In this document: positions 1 to 13,395 of the stretch, piece by piece | Position numbering within the stretch: the first letter of the stretch is position 1 | Layout of the letters: every line of letters starts with the position of its first letter | Source: Macrotrachela quadricornifera | Lineage: Eukaryota; Rotifera; Eurotatoria; Philodinida; Philodinidae | NCBI GenBank assembly: GCA_022393335.1 | Contig: JAJEKB010020941.1 | Coordinates: 717,863-781,862 of the forward strand | Length of the DNA stretch: 64,000 bases | Reading direction: 5' to 3' | The notes under the pieces: generated by a model | Told to the model about the DNA's origin: nothing | Seen by the model: the letters and a program-made list of their open reading frames with translations, nothing else | Databases searched by the model: none | Program-made: the position numbers and the translations under genes

Positions 1-48
1 CCAGTCCGACTGGGACCCAGTCCGACTGTACTGGTGCATCTCTACTAA
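1..48. mobile_element. Truncated end of a hAT-like non-autonomous element
   Basis: The window opens inside a repeat. The motif CCAGTCCGACTG occurs twice within 30 bases and is followed by GGTGCATCTCTACTA. Read on the minus strand the terminus is TAGAGATGCACC, close to the TAGGGATGCACC start of the repeat at 57656. Short motifs next to such a terminus are typical of hAT subterminal regions. Only one end is in the window, so length and target duplication cannot be judged. Confidence 0.4.
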
Positions 49-1600
49 CGACTAACGCTGTCTCAAATGATTCATTTCACATGAGTCATTCGTGCTAACT
101 ATACTTTTAGTCAGTATGTTGGACGGAAGAGGATGCAGATACTGCTGTGTGGAAAAACGGAAAGATGATAGAACTCGACTACTTGTGGAAAACTAGTAAT
201 AACAACCACGGTCGGTCCCAACAGGCGATAAGCCTATAGAACGTTCTTATTATATGTAGTAGTGAAATATCGTTGTCACTACTTGTGGATGCCCCTATGT
301 ATCCATGTCTGTCCCATATTCTCAAGCACGAATTCACAAGAAATATTTAGGCAAAAGTGATACAAGAAAAACTTGCAGTGTTTTCTGGACTATCACATTC
401 AAATGTAAAATGTCTTCTATCAAGATAAGAACTGAATATTACCTTTTGCATCTAAGATAAGATTATCTATATATTTTAGTCTTGTAAGTAATACGTAAAT
501 ATAAACTTGTAACTTTTAGTTCTAAACAACAGCTCCAATATTTCTTTAATTAGAATTTCTTGTCGAATATAATATGCGTAACAAGCAGATGTATAGTAAG
601 TATATACTGGGAATGATAAGATCAAATTCGAAATGCAAAAGTGAAGAACATCGTCCAATACCGTTAGCGTAATGTTCGGTTTTCTATAGACTTTTTTCCT
701 TTTTAGGGTTAATTTAGCGACTATTTTCTGTTTAATAATCACTACTCGTTCCTTGTTATATGATAAAAAATTCGATAAATGAACAGAATTATTTTACTGC
801 AATCATCGACACTCCACATCAACAGAAGATCCGAAACTCGAATTCACAAGATGAGATCAAGAACTACTTGAAAACTTTGAAATCGAGAAATGATCAAAGC
901 TAAAACTTAAATCACTTAATAAATAAAATATTTGAGCTTAGTTGTGATATTACCTCATGTCTATGAACTACGTATCGATTCGAGTTGATCGATGTTGTAA
1001 ATCGTCAGTTATGTTTTACAGTAAATCATAATGTTAATCAAATGTCAGATCATTGTCAAATTTGGGCTGTGCATCTATGTCTCAATTAAAGAAGAAAGTG
1101 TTCTACATCTGCAGTGATTTCTTTCAGAATTTAGCGAAGAAAGACAGAGCACATCAAACCGACCAGTCTCTTGTTCTACTGCTAAGAATTTTATATCTTA
1201 TTTCTTCTCTGCTACAGATTTTTGTTGTCCCAATAGACACTTTAAATGATGTTGAAGTTCTATTTTTCTCATCCATTTTATCCTTTCAACAAAGACTTGC
1301 GATAATTTTTTTTGTTCAAAATCTGGATAAGCTTCTACATCATTTTAATTGTGATGAACTTCTTCTAAACTAAAAAGAGAAAAGTAGAAATGAATTTTTT
1401 CCGTTTGATTACACATATTCTAACAGGATAAGTTCTTCAAAATAGTAACGCGACATAATTTATTAATTATACTTATGATCGGACTCCACATCTATATGTC
1501 GTATTTTATCAGTTGTCGCTTTTTTCTTTTTCTGTTTAGTTTAGGTGACAGAGAAAAAGAATATTGTCACCTCTTTTACTGTTTTAATATTCTTTTACAG
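49..1600. other. Gene-poor stretch with one possible decayed coding patch
   Basis: I see no intact gene. The only coding-like signal is on the minus strand at about 1060-1375 and is listed separately. The rest is AT-rich sequence without clear repeats. Confidence 0.5.
1060..1375 (-). pseudogene. Possible decayed coding sequence, family unknown
   Basis: On the minus strand, one frame from about 1375 down to 1201 reads as charged, helix-like protein (for example FEQKKLSQVFVERIKWMRKI), broken by two stops. The forward reading of the same DNA is hydrophobic and looks like the shadow of this charged frame. I recognise no domain. It may be a gene remnant or chance. Confidence 0.25.
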
Positions 1601-3829
1601 TTAGTTACTTTCTGATGTTAATATTCGTCGGTGGTGCAGCTAGAAATCTCAATACTATAAACACCAACATAACACGATCATCAACAGAATCAACTACGAC
1701 CATAGTCAAACAGTCGGGTAAGTCAAATTTTAAATGAAATCGAACGGTTTCTTATGATTTTTATGAGCAATAAATGGAAAATTTCTGATTGTTATCGATA
1801 TAATAATTTTACATGTTAACATAATGACTTTCTTATTGTAAACGGTTGATACCAGATCAAAATGATTTACCTTGCTACTAGCAGATAAACTTTATCTAAA
1901 TAAAAAAGTTTTTATCTTGACATTTCGATCTCATCTTGCTGATTTGGTTTTAATTGATTGGTAGAAAATGTCAACGTGTAATAGTTTTCAATTATAGATA
2001 TATTCAAAGAGATTTTATTCGTTGCGAAACTTGTGCTATTTTTTAATAGTAGTCTTATCAGAATTACAACAACTTCAAGATCTGTGAAATAAAAATTTTA
2101 AATAAGAAAACATCAAACTTATTAGTTTTGGAAAATAAGTTATGTTCTTATCTTAAAAAAGGAAGGAAAACAAATCTTATCCGATCGGTTGAATAAAATG
2201 TTATTTAGAAAGATATCAGAAATCTAATGACAATCACATAAAGGAAATACGGAACATAAGTACTTCGTGAAAACACACACAATGAATAAGAATTTCGGTA
2301 TTTATTATACGAGTCTGTACGTTCTATGTATACGTAAGTGATATAGTTTTAAGACGCAGTGAAAGAATTTGGTTTTTCATGAAGACTATGAAGAATTTCC
2401 TCGTAAATCCAAAGAATTAACTTGATTTATTTTCATATAAAAATTTGAAAAGTCATGTAAGAAAAGCACGAAATATTTCAAAAAATATTTTTGATTTGTA
2501 TACAATATTTTCTCGATCTGTAACAAGAATTCTATTATAATATGCTATTATGTGTGAAGCATTTTAGACGTTAAAATTTTGAATTTACAAAAAATGATAA
2601 CATCAAATTTCGATGACTTGTATCAATGGTCATTTAATACTCAAAATAAAAAACAACTGCATGACAGTATTACTTTCCATTATATTTCCCTTTCATGATT
2701 TAGCATAACTACGTGAGGAGATACAAGTATTAAACAAGAATCTACTTATTGGATCTTATATATGTATATATAGACTGAAGATTTGTTTAAGATTTTTGTG
2801 ATTTAGTTTTTTTTTTTGAGTTTATTGAAAAAGTTCCATTTAGGATGGTTTAATACTGGTAGTATGCATAATTTACGAGGATCACACACAGCGAATTTAT
2901 TAACAAATGGAAAAGTGTTAGTTACTGGTGGAGAAAATCAAGAAGGCAGAGTGATTTTGAAAAGTGCAGAATTGTATGATTCATCAACAGGAGTGTGGAC
3001 GTCTATCAATGATATGAATGTTAACCGATCTATGCATTCAGCATCTATATTAAAAAATGGAAAAATTTTAGTTGCTGGTGGATTTTGCTGTGAATCTACT
3101 AGTGAATTGTATGATCCATCGACAGGAATGTGGACATACACTGGTCAGTTGGCTGTTCGACGAAGTTTTCATACAGCAACAGTTTTAAAAAATGGAAAAG
3201 TGCTGATTAGTGGTGGAAGTTTTGTTGGAACCCTTACTGAGCTCTATGATCCATTAAAAGGTACTTGGTCAAGCACTGGTCATCTGCATTATGAGCGAAA
3301 TGGACATACAGCTTCCTTATTAAAAAATGGAAAAGTATTGGTAATTGGTGGAATCGGCGACGCTCAAAATAGTGCTGAACTGTACAATCCATCCAATGGA
3401 CTTTGGACAGATACTGGTAGTATGCATCAAAAACGGATTTATCATACAGCAACTGTATTAAATAATGGAAAAGTGTTAGTGACGGGTGGATTCAATGACA
3501 GTTATCCTGATCGTACTGCTGAATTATATGATCCATCAAGAGAAAGTTGGACATTCACTGGCAGCATGCATTATGGACGAAGTTCTCATCAAGCAACTAT
3601 TTTAACAAATGGAAAAGTATTAGTTACAGGTGGATTCGGATCTGTTGATACAAAAATATCTGAATTATACGATCCATCAACAGAAATTTGGACAATAAAT
3701 GATAGTATGCATTATCAACGAAAAAGACATACAGCAACTATACTCAAAAATGGAAAAGTCTTAGTCACAGGAGGCTATTATCAACAAGCTCTAAATAAGG
3801 CAGAACTTTTTTATTTGAAAAAAAACTAA
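1601..3829 (+). CDS. Kelch-repeat protein, 5' end unresolved
   Basis: There are two visible exons. Exon 1601-1717 follows a TTTTACAG acceptor and ends at a strong GTAAGT donor. Exon 2844-3829 follows CCATTTAG. The phases fit: the leftover G of exon 1 joins GA to give the Gly before WFNTGSMH. The open frame of the second exon runs upstream to 2816 but has no ATG there, so the splice is the better start. Exon 1 encodes a short hydrophobic stretch (YFLMLIFVGG), then a Ser/Thr- and Asn-rich linker. Exon 2 carries seven repeats of about 48 residues with the signature HTATxLxNGKVLVTGG and ELYDPSTGxW, which should form a beta-propeller. A single-pass membrane protein with an outside propeller is likely but inferred. 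A possible earlier exon was not found. An AATAAA lies about 80 bp after the stop. Confidence 0.85.
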
Positions 3830-6036
3830 TACAATCAAACATTCTTCATCTTGATAAACACTATTGACATTTTTCGAGTATTATTTTCAAAGCATAATTC
3901 TTTTTATCTAATAAAGAGAAATCAGTTCTAAACAAACCTGTTTCAATTAATGTTTTCGAAAGAAATTCATTTTTAATAACAAAAAAGTTTTTCTCGATAT
4001 TTTTTATCGTTAATTTAATTTGGAGTAAAAAACACAATTAAAGAGCGCCGACCTCAGAGAGGAACAAAGATAAAAGATTAAAAATAGTTAGTATCAATAA
4101 GGACCTACTATTGACGCTATCATCGATTCATCAGTTCAGCTCAAAAGAACTGTTCGAACAGTGTCTTTGACCTGAATTAAACTTGGCGAGGTCTAATCTG
4201 GATGTATAATAAACCATGTATGACTATTATTATAGAGAATTGGAAGCTAAATCATTTGAGAAAAGGAAAAATATAGAAAGGGACATATATTGTGGAGTAC
4301 TTTTTATTTGTGACGATAAGGGAAAATCTAATTTCCATCGTCAAACCTATAGGAACAAATTGTTATACTAAGTGCGTTGTCCACTAAGGATCCAAACATT
4401 CATTTAGCAAAAGCCATTCGGCGATAGATTCGAACTGTCTAGTCAATTAATACAATAGTTTTCCCGGAATTTTGACTGAATATAAAGTCGGAGTCAAAAG
4501 ATTAAGTTAAATTTTATTTTTGAAATTTTTATGTGAAAAATTACTTGATAGTGACATCTATATAGTAATTTTGACAGATGTCAGAATGGATTATAGAAAC
4601 TTTATTTTAAAAAAAACTTTGAAAAATTCATTTTTATTTCTATACTGTATTATATATTTATTAAATTCAATGTTTTTATATATGTTATAATATTCTATGT
4701 TTAATTAAGTAAATGAAAAGAAAAAGATTAATCATTTACCTCAACTCTCTTCTCTACTTGTGTAAAATATTTTCTCTTTCTCTTTCTTGGATATTTGCTT
4801 AGTCTTCCTTTTTCCTTGTGCGACTGAATAATTTATTGTATGCCTCACTTTTGTCTATCTGATATAGCAGCTTGGCTTTTTTTTTCTTTTCTTTTCTTCT
4901 TATGTTGTTGTAAGTGTGTAGATGTCAAAAAAAAATTATATTTCATAACTAAAGAGAATAAAAAAACATCAAACAGGTGTGGACGCGTAGATAAGGAGTA
5001 GAAATAGCTGCACATTCATATTAGTCTATTTAAAAAAAAAACAGTATGATTTTAAGTCAGATCATATTACGCGCATTAAAAAATGATTTGACACAAATCC
5101 CCATCAATTTGTTCCTTGAGGGTGAGGGTGTAAGGTAATATGCAAATTCATTGTATAGATTGAGATATTTTTCATCTGTTTTACTCTCCTCAACTTTTCG
5201 ATTCTTTCTCTAGGTGTTACTCTTTTATAAACAATGATTCTTTCCGTCTATGTCTCTTTTGTCGCTATGGAAAGTTTCATCCCTAGTGAATTGTTCATTC
5301 TATATATGAAGTCGGCGGGTGAGGGTGTAAGGATACAGCATGGAATTTTCTCCTCGATCGCTAACACTAACTGAAAAATCTTACTTATTAAAGATTATGC
5401 ATCTTCTTAGCATTCTGACCTGCACCAGCGAGTTACCGAGTTAGAGATAAAACTAACAGATATATATTTTGACTCTTGAATAACTAAGCAGAGTTTCATC
5501 ACTGACTTTTTTCAAAAATCTTGATTGTACTGAAGTTAATAGATCGTCTTGAATAAAAGTTCCTAGAAGAAGAGAAGAATGTGTAAAACATTTTATTCAT
5601 TATGGCCTTTTCCTAGAATCAGAAGTTTTTTTTTAAGGTATTGTCATTCAAACCTTCCTAAAGTAGACACTTTGAAATAGTTCCAAAAGTGCCCATTTTA
5701 GAGAGATTTTCCTGTATTATATGATGATTAAAATAACTCTACAAGAGTTTACGATTGATCTATCTATCTTAGTTTGAAACATGTTGTTGATCAGGGATAT
5801 ATCTCAACTCGATATCTGTTAAAAGCTAACTGAATGATAAAATTGACCGTTGAATATGAAAGAATCCTTTGGAACAATGAAACTATTTTGTGTTCTCGTA
5901 TCAATAAAAAATTGTCGTCTGTCATTATACTACTATAAAGAAAAAGAATGACTTTCATATGAACAGAATACATAATAATATGCTGATATTCTCTTTTAGA
6001 TCCAATATCTAAATTACAATATCATTAAACAAACTA
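3830..6036. other. Intergenic, AT-rich
   Basis: No gene is supported. The poly(A) signal of the kelch gene is near 3910. A short motif, GGGTGAGGGTGTAAGG, occurs at about 5118 and again at 5317. T-rich runs are frequent between 4850 and 5050. Confidence 0.5.
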
Positions 6037-9000
6037 ATGAGAAAAAAGAAGACGGTGAAATCATTAGTAAAAAATACCACAAAGAAGAAGCTGGTCAAAA
6101 CTAAACAGCAACGACTTCTTTCTATCAATAAGTGTGGGAAACAAAATCAACAAAAAAGCTTATGTACTCAACATCTTTCAAAGAATAAAAGTCGGCAACA
6201 GCCAATAAGAAGTACTAGAACTTCTCATAAATCGTTAACATATCCGTCAATAGAGAAATCTGCAACTAGCTTCAATGATCCGAGTAACTCAGACCCTCTT
6301 ACAACACATCATACAGAATATGGTAAGCTTTTTATTCAAGAATTTCTATCTCGTTTTATCTAATATTTGTATTACTTTAGTTTTTCAATAGAGAAAACAA
6401 AGATAAATATTTCCAGAACTATCACAGAAGTTGATCAAATAAATGAAGTAGTACAAAATTTCCAAATTCACATGGAATAAAAAATTTCACATTAGAATAT
6501 TACACGTATAGTAACTTCGAGCGTAGATTTCCAAGCTATTAATGCTAGTGAATTTTAGTAGAATTATGGTACAATAGACAATTGCCTGTCTTATTTGAAT
6601 ATCATTGTCTCGATAAATAAAACTAGAATGTTTAAAATTTTACAAATAATTCATTGTTTTCACTGGATATTAATTATAATAGAGATGAAAAGCTTCTATC
6701 CATGATATAGTAGAATGTTCAGAACATTTTGTCCAAAGTTAAATATTATTGTTTGAAAATCTAAAATAAAATTTCTAATATTATTATCACATTGACAATT
6801 TTAGAAACAATGCCTGTGTTGTCTTCACCTCGCCATCATAATCAAAGACTCGAACAATTTATTGATGATCACAAAAATGATTCCGAATTAGATCTAAGAT
6901 CAATGAACTTGACCAATCAAGATATGGAGATTATATCATATCATGTATTGACAAATAACAAGGTAAGTATTATCACCGTTGTCTTTATTGTTTTGAAAGA
7001 TCGGAATTATTTTTATCTATTTGGCTTCTTATCAATTTCTTGATAATGTGCCGTGCTTTACTTTTTTTCTTTACGTAGTAGTAGACATATATATTACAGT
7101 AAAGAAACAAAGAATTAGAGAAAGTTGAATGTTTCATTATCAGCTGTTCATTTCGTTCCTAAAAGAGAATATAATGTGTGCTAATACGAATATTTATATT
7201 GTCGGAATTATTTGAAAAAACACAGCAAAGCTAATACTACTATAACTACCGATTGCTAGAAGTATTATTTTAGAATAAAGTTAGATCAAGTTTTCGTTTA
7301 ATCATAATACCTTTAACATCTTAAATAAATAAAAAGAACTTGAAAAGGTTTTATTAATCGTATCGTACCAAAAAAGTGACAGAAATATTAACAGTATCTC
7401 ACGTTATACACGATCACTGTTTCGACTGCAAAAATATCTTAATTCTATATGATTATGAAAAACAACTTTTCTTTTTTTTTGTAACTGATCGTCACTTGAA
7501 AAAACAAAAGTACTTTCAGTTTTTCTAGAGATGTTGTGTCTTCGTTCTTAATCATCGCTATAGTTCGAGTTTAGATATTACTAATGCATAATCATATCGA
7601 TTATTTAATCTCAAAATCGAAATATCTCTCAACAGTCAATATCAAACAGTATATTCTCATTGAATTCTTTTTCATATGTTATATTTATCCTATCATTCTT
7701 TCTGTTAATCGATATACCTCAATCAATCAATCAACTACATTATAATGAAGACAGAATATTATGCTACCCTATATGATTATTTTCACAATGAGATTTCTTT
7801 TTTATACTCATGAATTTATTTTTTTCGTTTACTGAAACCTCGACTGTGGAAGACAGAAGTATTATTTTTTGCATGTTCCAATGTGAGAAGAATCGACCTA
7901 GCAACTTTATACGAACGTAGTTTAGAGGTGTACATTACACTAATTCAACAGGAATGAGTTTTTTTATTTTCGACTCTAAACCAAAGCCACAAACTATTTT
8001 TTTTTCCATAACATTCACATAAGACTTCATGTAGCCAAGTATACAGACTTAGACACAAATAATCGAACAAATTTTATTTTTCTCCAATCATCTATCTACT
8101 GCTAAGAAGATCAAAGGTGACAGCCTTCAAGCACCTCTATAATATAGGGCTTCAGACTTCCTAAGGAGAATTTTTTCTGATCTTTGATCTTGGCATAAAC
8201 CCACAAAGGCACACACAAACTATTTTGTTTTCATATGACTCTCACTACAGTCGACGAAGCAATGCTGTGTTACTACATTCGATGTAGTTTTCTTCTGAAA
8301 GATAAAAAGATAGAAACTATGGTTTCATCAATATGTTTCATTTAATTTAGACAGTTATTACACTCAATCTCGCTCATAATAAAATAGGAGCTCAAGGAAT
8401 GAAGTATCTGTGTAATGCATTACAGTTAAATAAGGTAAGAATAGTATTATTTCGGTTATTTCATATTGATATATCTTATATGATCTAGATACTTACCACA
8501 TTGAATCTTGGATACAATAAAATTTCTACTCAAGGAATAAAGCATCTGAGTAACATGTTACCATCGAATGCTGTAAAAAACAATATTTTTTGGAATATTT
8601 CATGCTGATATTTCTCATTTGATGTAGACACTTATGACACTCAATCTATGCTCTAATAAGATCGGAGCTCAAGCATTAAAACATTTGACTGATGCATTAC
8701 AAGTGAATAAAGTGAGACAACCATTTGTTAACTTGTTTCATGCTAAACTTCTTTATCTCTAAAGACAGTTACTTCACTTGACCTTTCCGAAAATGAAATT
8801 GGCATTGAAGGATCCCAATATATCCGTGATTTATTACGATCAAATACCGTGAGAAAATAATTCTTTTGACTTGTTACATATTCTATTTGATTATACAATG
8901 TAGACACTGACTATACTCAATCTCGATATCAATCAAATTAAAGATGAAGGAGTTCAATATTTGAGTGATGCACTACAAACAAATAAGGTAAGGAAAGTAT

Positions 9001-10003
9001 CTTATTGATTTATTTCATCTTGATAGTTTTTTTCTTCAATGTAGACACTCACTACGCTCATCCTCTCTCGAAATGACATTGGGGTTCAAGGTATACAAAT
9101 TCTGAGTATTGCATTACAATCGAATACAGTAAGATAATCAATACTTTCATATTTATTGTTCCTTTGTCGTTTCAGACCATCATTAAACTTGATCTGTTTG
9201 GTAATAAAATTGGTAAAGAAGGATCACAATACTTGAGTAATGTATTAAAATTAAATAAAGTAAATAGATATTCTTTTGATCTTTCTCAAACTGTTATTTC
9301 TTCTTTGATTTAGACACTTACTACACTCAGTCTCTCTCGAAATCAAATCGGAGATGAGGGTGTACACCATTTGTGCGATGCATTACAATTGAATAAGGTG
9401 AGAAAAGTATTCTTTTTAACTTACTTCAAATAAATATTTTCATTCACATATTCAGACACTTATTATACTTAATCTCTCTGAAAACGGAATTGGAAATGAT
9501 GGAGCACAATATGTGGGTGATGTTTTACGATCAAATGAAGTAAGAAAAGTATTCTGTTAATCTATTCTTACACTAATATTTATTTTTTGGTATAGACACT
9601 TACTGTACTTAATCTCTCTTGGAATGAAATCGGAAATGAAGGAGCATATTATCTAAGTGAAGCACTACGATTAAATAAGGTGAGAAAAGTACTAAATTCA
9701 TCTACTTGTACTGATATTTATTCATTGATACAGACATTAACTTCACTCAATCTTTTTCTAAATCAAATCGGTGACGTAGGAGCAAAATATTTGAGTAATG
9801 CATTACAATCGAATATGGTAAAAAAAAAGTACCTTATTAATTTGCCGCGAACTGATGTTTTGCTGTATTTTCAGACACTTACGAAACTGAACCTGGGAAG
9901 TAACAGAAAGATCGAAACTCAAGGAGTACAATATTTGACAGAACTAATGAGCAAAAATAAGAATATTAATGTAAATTTGTGGTATGGTACAGTCAACATG
10001 TGA
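6037..10003 (+). CDS. NLRC3/ribonuclease-inhibitor-type LRR protein, 14 exons
   Basis: The exons are 6037-6322, 6805-6962, 8351-8434, 8489-8572, 8628-8711, 8765-8848, 8904-8987, 9045-9128, 9176-9259, 9314-9397, 9456-9539, 9596-9679, 9734-9817 and 9875-10003. Every junction has GT and AG, and the total is 1497 nt (498 residues). The first exon is very basic (MRKKKTVKSLVK) and could be a nuclear signal. The second contains the first LRR-like stretch (LDLRSMNLTNQDMEII). Each following exon is one 28-residue repeat of the form TLTxLNLSxNxIGxEGxxYL, the RI/NLRC3 subtype. No NACHT or other effector domain is present. All repeat exons are 84 nt and phase 0 except the last. The role is probably protein binding; the partner is unknown. 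AATAAA follows at about 10082. The weakest sites are the GTAAAA donors at 8573 and 9818. The 1.4-kb intron at 6963-8350 could hide a further exon. Confidence 0.88.
8351..9874 (+). repeat. Tandem array of LRR exon-plus-intron units, about 139 bp each
   Basis: Eleven consecutive units each hold an 84-nt exon and an intron of 47-58 nt. The introns resemble each other beyond the splice sites: many begin GTRAGAAAAGTATTCTTTT, have a TTTCAT-rich middle and a tract like CTGATATTT, and end near TTGATNTAG. The array therefore arose by duplicating exon and intron together. Confidence 0.8.
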
Positions 10004-11756
10004 TGAATTGTGATCATTAACATTATCTAAGCAAAAAAACAGTCTTTTCTTTTCATTATATCAAGAAATGTAATCATTTTTAATAAAAAAAACTTCGTAA
10101 AGTCTGAACTAATTGATGAAAGTTAATCCATGAAATTTTCGAGCTGAAACATATAAAAAGTAACGATTAATTTATTTATTCGTAACGAGGAAATCTCTCG
10201 AGGTATCCAACGACGATTTCTTTCATTCACACGTTGCTTGATAAAGAGCATCGAGATAGGAAAAACATCAAAAGGATTTAGACTGACAGCTCTTCCTTGA
10301 AAACTTATTTCGTTGCTTCATTCTTGACTTTCAAGATTTTTGTTTCATCATTCAAAACAAGAACTTTGGAGCCTCAAGAAATCTAATTGTTGTTTGAGAA
10401 CTTTGAAATTAAGGAAACTCAATGCTGTGTGAGTTATTTCGTAATTCATTCGAGAATGGACATCTTGTACGATCTGTCACGTCGATATCTCTCACATCAG
10501 AAAAATACTTTCCTGATCAAATATCTTTTACAAACAGAATGACAGAAAAAAAAACTATATACAAACTGTTTATCGTGATTATACTGTTCACAGAAGTTAA
10601 AGAAAACGAATGAAAGCAAGCTTGCAATAAAGACAAAATCTCAATGTTTGTAATAGCTGTCATAGAAATAGAAGAAATGTATAACTTTTGAACAAAAACT
10701 ACATTGTACGAATCGTGCATTGGTACAATTTAGTTAACAACAACGAATTTCAGAAAGCGAATAACAGATTTTCTTAACATTTTGAAAGGAATCAGGGTTT
10801 GTTTTCAAATATCCCAACTGATACCACACATGAAGATTTATTGGATCAAGTCGCTTTAAATATTTCATTTTCTTATATAACATTTCGGTCCTCTGTCTCA
10901 TCCTAGTAATCACTTAATAGCAGACATTTTTTGTTACCAACCAAAGGTACAAGTACATGATCACTCCAATATTGTGCAAGACTGGTTGTTAACTTTCCTG
11001 ATTTGCTACCTAAAACATTGAGAAAATCATTTTTTACATTTATTTTTTGATTCTTCTTCTTTCGTGGCGCCACACCCTTTGCGTTCTACTCTTCGTCAAT
11101 CACAAAACAATGATAGAAGAATGTTTAAAGCCAAAAGGAAAAGGAATAAACATGAAGACATAGTTAACAGATGACTTACAGGTAATTATTAGATTATCCA
11201 CATGAAATAGGCTTTGTCTGATAGTTTCACTCATATCTCTATTCGGTTGTTTAAGGTATACAAACAATTTACCGACCAAAGTACTATGCAATGACACAAT
11301 CGGCTGCACCGTATATTTGTGAGTTGTATTGTGTAGTGATCGAACTTTAGCAAGTGTCAGCTTTTCACCTTTGAACGAAAGTATTCGATTGGAGTGCATT
11401 TACAGTTCCAAACCAGATTGATCCCTATTTAATACGCAATGAGAATCGTAAATCCGGAAGCATCTTTTGTACGTCAGAGACAAAATCATCAGTTGATTTA
11501 TTGATCTCGTCCACGCTTGAGCGTGAGGTTGAGGGTGTTTAAACAGATGAATTCAGTGTTCACTGAAACACAAAGAAAAAAGTGAAAAAAGATGCTTTTC
11601 CTCTTCTTCGCTACAGCTCTACACATTTTGTTCTATCATGTCATACAACATGAAGAGTAGAAACTGTGTAGGAGATTGCAAGAGAGAAGGCTACAAATAG
11701 AAAGTCTCGAACTATACTGTTAGTATAATCTTACTTTCCACAAAAACTTTCATCAT
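10004..11756. other. Intergenic, no gene seen
   Basis: The stretch contains the poly(A) signal of the LRR gene and otherwise AT-rich sequence. Short open frames here have no domain or splice support. Confidence 0.5.
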
Positions 11757-12130
11757 TTATTTCACGTGCCTTAGCAACTCCCATCTTTTCAAATCTATGT
11801 CGTGTATAAGCAGTAATTGTTCACGCGCTTTCTCAAGTGATTCATAAACGAACGAATCAATTTCTTCAAGTTTTTTGTTTCTTTGTATCTCGATTTTCAA
11901 TATATTTTCGAAATCATCGGATCTAGCTTGTATTCTTGACTTTTTTTGAAACGATTCCGCAGATACGACCAAGAATGTTTTGTTTTACCAGTGTTAAAAT
12001 TGGTTTTATCGTAAAAATCAGCGACTTTCTTCATATACTGGAGCAAAATTTCGTGTAGTAAATTGTTTTCTTCATCATCCTTTTTATCATCTCATTCAAC
12101 TCCTGCTTCTCCACCAAAACTACTAGTAAA
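11757..12130 (-). pseudogene. Decayed Myb/SANT-like or MADF-like DNA-binding protein
   Basis: On the minus strand an acidic stretch (DDKKDDEENN) is followed by a helical segment with a spaced-Trp look (HSWSYLRNRFKK, at about 11950-12050). A coiled C-terminal part follows (KIEIQRNKKLEEIDSFVYE, then KAREQLLLIHDIDLKRWELL), ending in a stop at 11757. The two parts are in different frames, joined by a one-base shift in an A7 run near 11940. Further stops lie upstream. The architecture resembles proteins with an N-terminal SANT/MADF domain and a C-terminal coiled coil, often encoded by or derived from transposons. This family assignment is tentative. Confidence 0.4.
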
Positions 12131-13021
12131 ATCTAATGTTTATTCTTTTTCAAAACTATACTGGATACAATTGAAGATCGATTCAATATCTTCAAAAATG
12201 TTTCGTGTGCTGTACACGCATGAATTAAATCAATGGATGGGAGTAATTCGGTAATATAATTGGAGACAAGTCGCAAGACATTGTAAAGATTTATTATTTT
12301 TCTTGACTGTCAGTTCCGTGTAAAACAAGAATAAGCAATAATAGTCTTAAAATTAGTCGTACCTCTCTTAATCTGTTTGCTGTTAATTTGATCCTTGCAA
12401 ACACTGATTTGTTTGTGTAAGACAATATCAAAAGATAATTGTATCCGATCTATACACATATTTTATTGTAAAAAATCAACAACTATATATAGGTTTTGAA
12501 TACCGTACTGTAGAAAAGGATCTAGAAGAGAACATGACATAATGGATGAATACATATGACATTAGGAAATGATAGAAGAATATCTGGCGTTATGGAAGAA
12601 TGTTTATGATGTCATAGAAAATTAGAATGGTATGGGTAATAGAAAAGTGCATATCACATGATGGAAGAATGCATGACGTAATGGAAGCAGAAGAACCATA
12701 ACATATAGTGGAATGTGTAAAAGTGATGGATTATATCAACTGATTTAGAATACTCCTTGATACCATACATCATAATCAATGTAATTACTCTAAAGATTTG
12801 TTGTTTATTTGTAAAAAAAATCAGTTAAATAGTACCATGTACTCCCTATCACGAAATTTTAATAACCATTTAACAAAGGATAAAAATGACAACAAAGCAC
12901 AGAGGATTATATAAAACTGCAGAACGACAGCACTATAGTCAAGCACAGGAGTATACTTTTTTATGGCAAGCAAAAATCCTGTAAATCTAAATTAAAACAA
13001 CAAAATAATTTAAAATTTTCA
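12131..13021. other. Intergenic with a degenerate short repeat
   Basis: Between about 12520 and 12720 the phrase ATGGAAGAATGCATGACGTA recurs in imperfect form four to five times, interrupted by unrelated bases. It looks like a decayed minisatellite. No gene is seen in the rest. Confidence 0.35.
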
Positions 13022-13094
13022 GATCAATCAGCAATGCATGGGGCCTCGTAGTGCTGAAAATTTCACGTATATACGGTCTTTTTTGACTAAATTG

Positions 13095-13270
13095 TTAGAT
13101 TTTCAATTTTCAGCCATTTTGGCTGGAGGAAACAAAATTGATCGTAACTTTTCAAGGAAGACCTGTCAGCTCAAATTCTTTTGATCTTTTTTCTATCTTG
13201 ATGCCCTTTATCAAACAACGTGTGACTGAAGGAAATCGGCATTGGCCACCTCGGGCGGTTCCCTCGTAAG
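13095..13270 (+). repeat. Dispersed repeat, copy A (related copy near 32.1 kb)
   Basis: The stretch from CAGCCATTTTGGCTGG through GATGCCCTTTATCAAA to GGCGGTTCCCTCGTAAGC has a diverged inverted counterpart at 32070-32240, where the minus strand reads GGCCATTTTAGCTGG, GATGCCCTATATCAAA and GTGGCTCCGTTGTAAGC at matching spacing. Termini were not resolved. Confidence 0.5.
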
Positions 13271-13395
13271 CATAACCACTATTGAAAACTCTAAGTATAC
13301 TGACAAACTCTATCAACTCAAATCAGATAGACAAAGGATGACTAACATACACAGAATATTGAAATTCCTAAATTCACTAACTAAGACAATCTTAA

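Noticed and set aside
5118..5332. GGGTGAGGGTGTAAGG twice, suggestive of telomere-like repeats
   Set aside because: Only two isolated copies of about 16 bases; no tandem array and not the TGTGGG unit reported for bdelloids.
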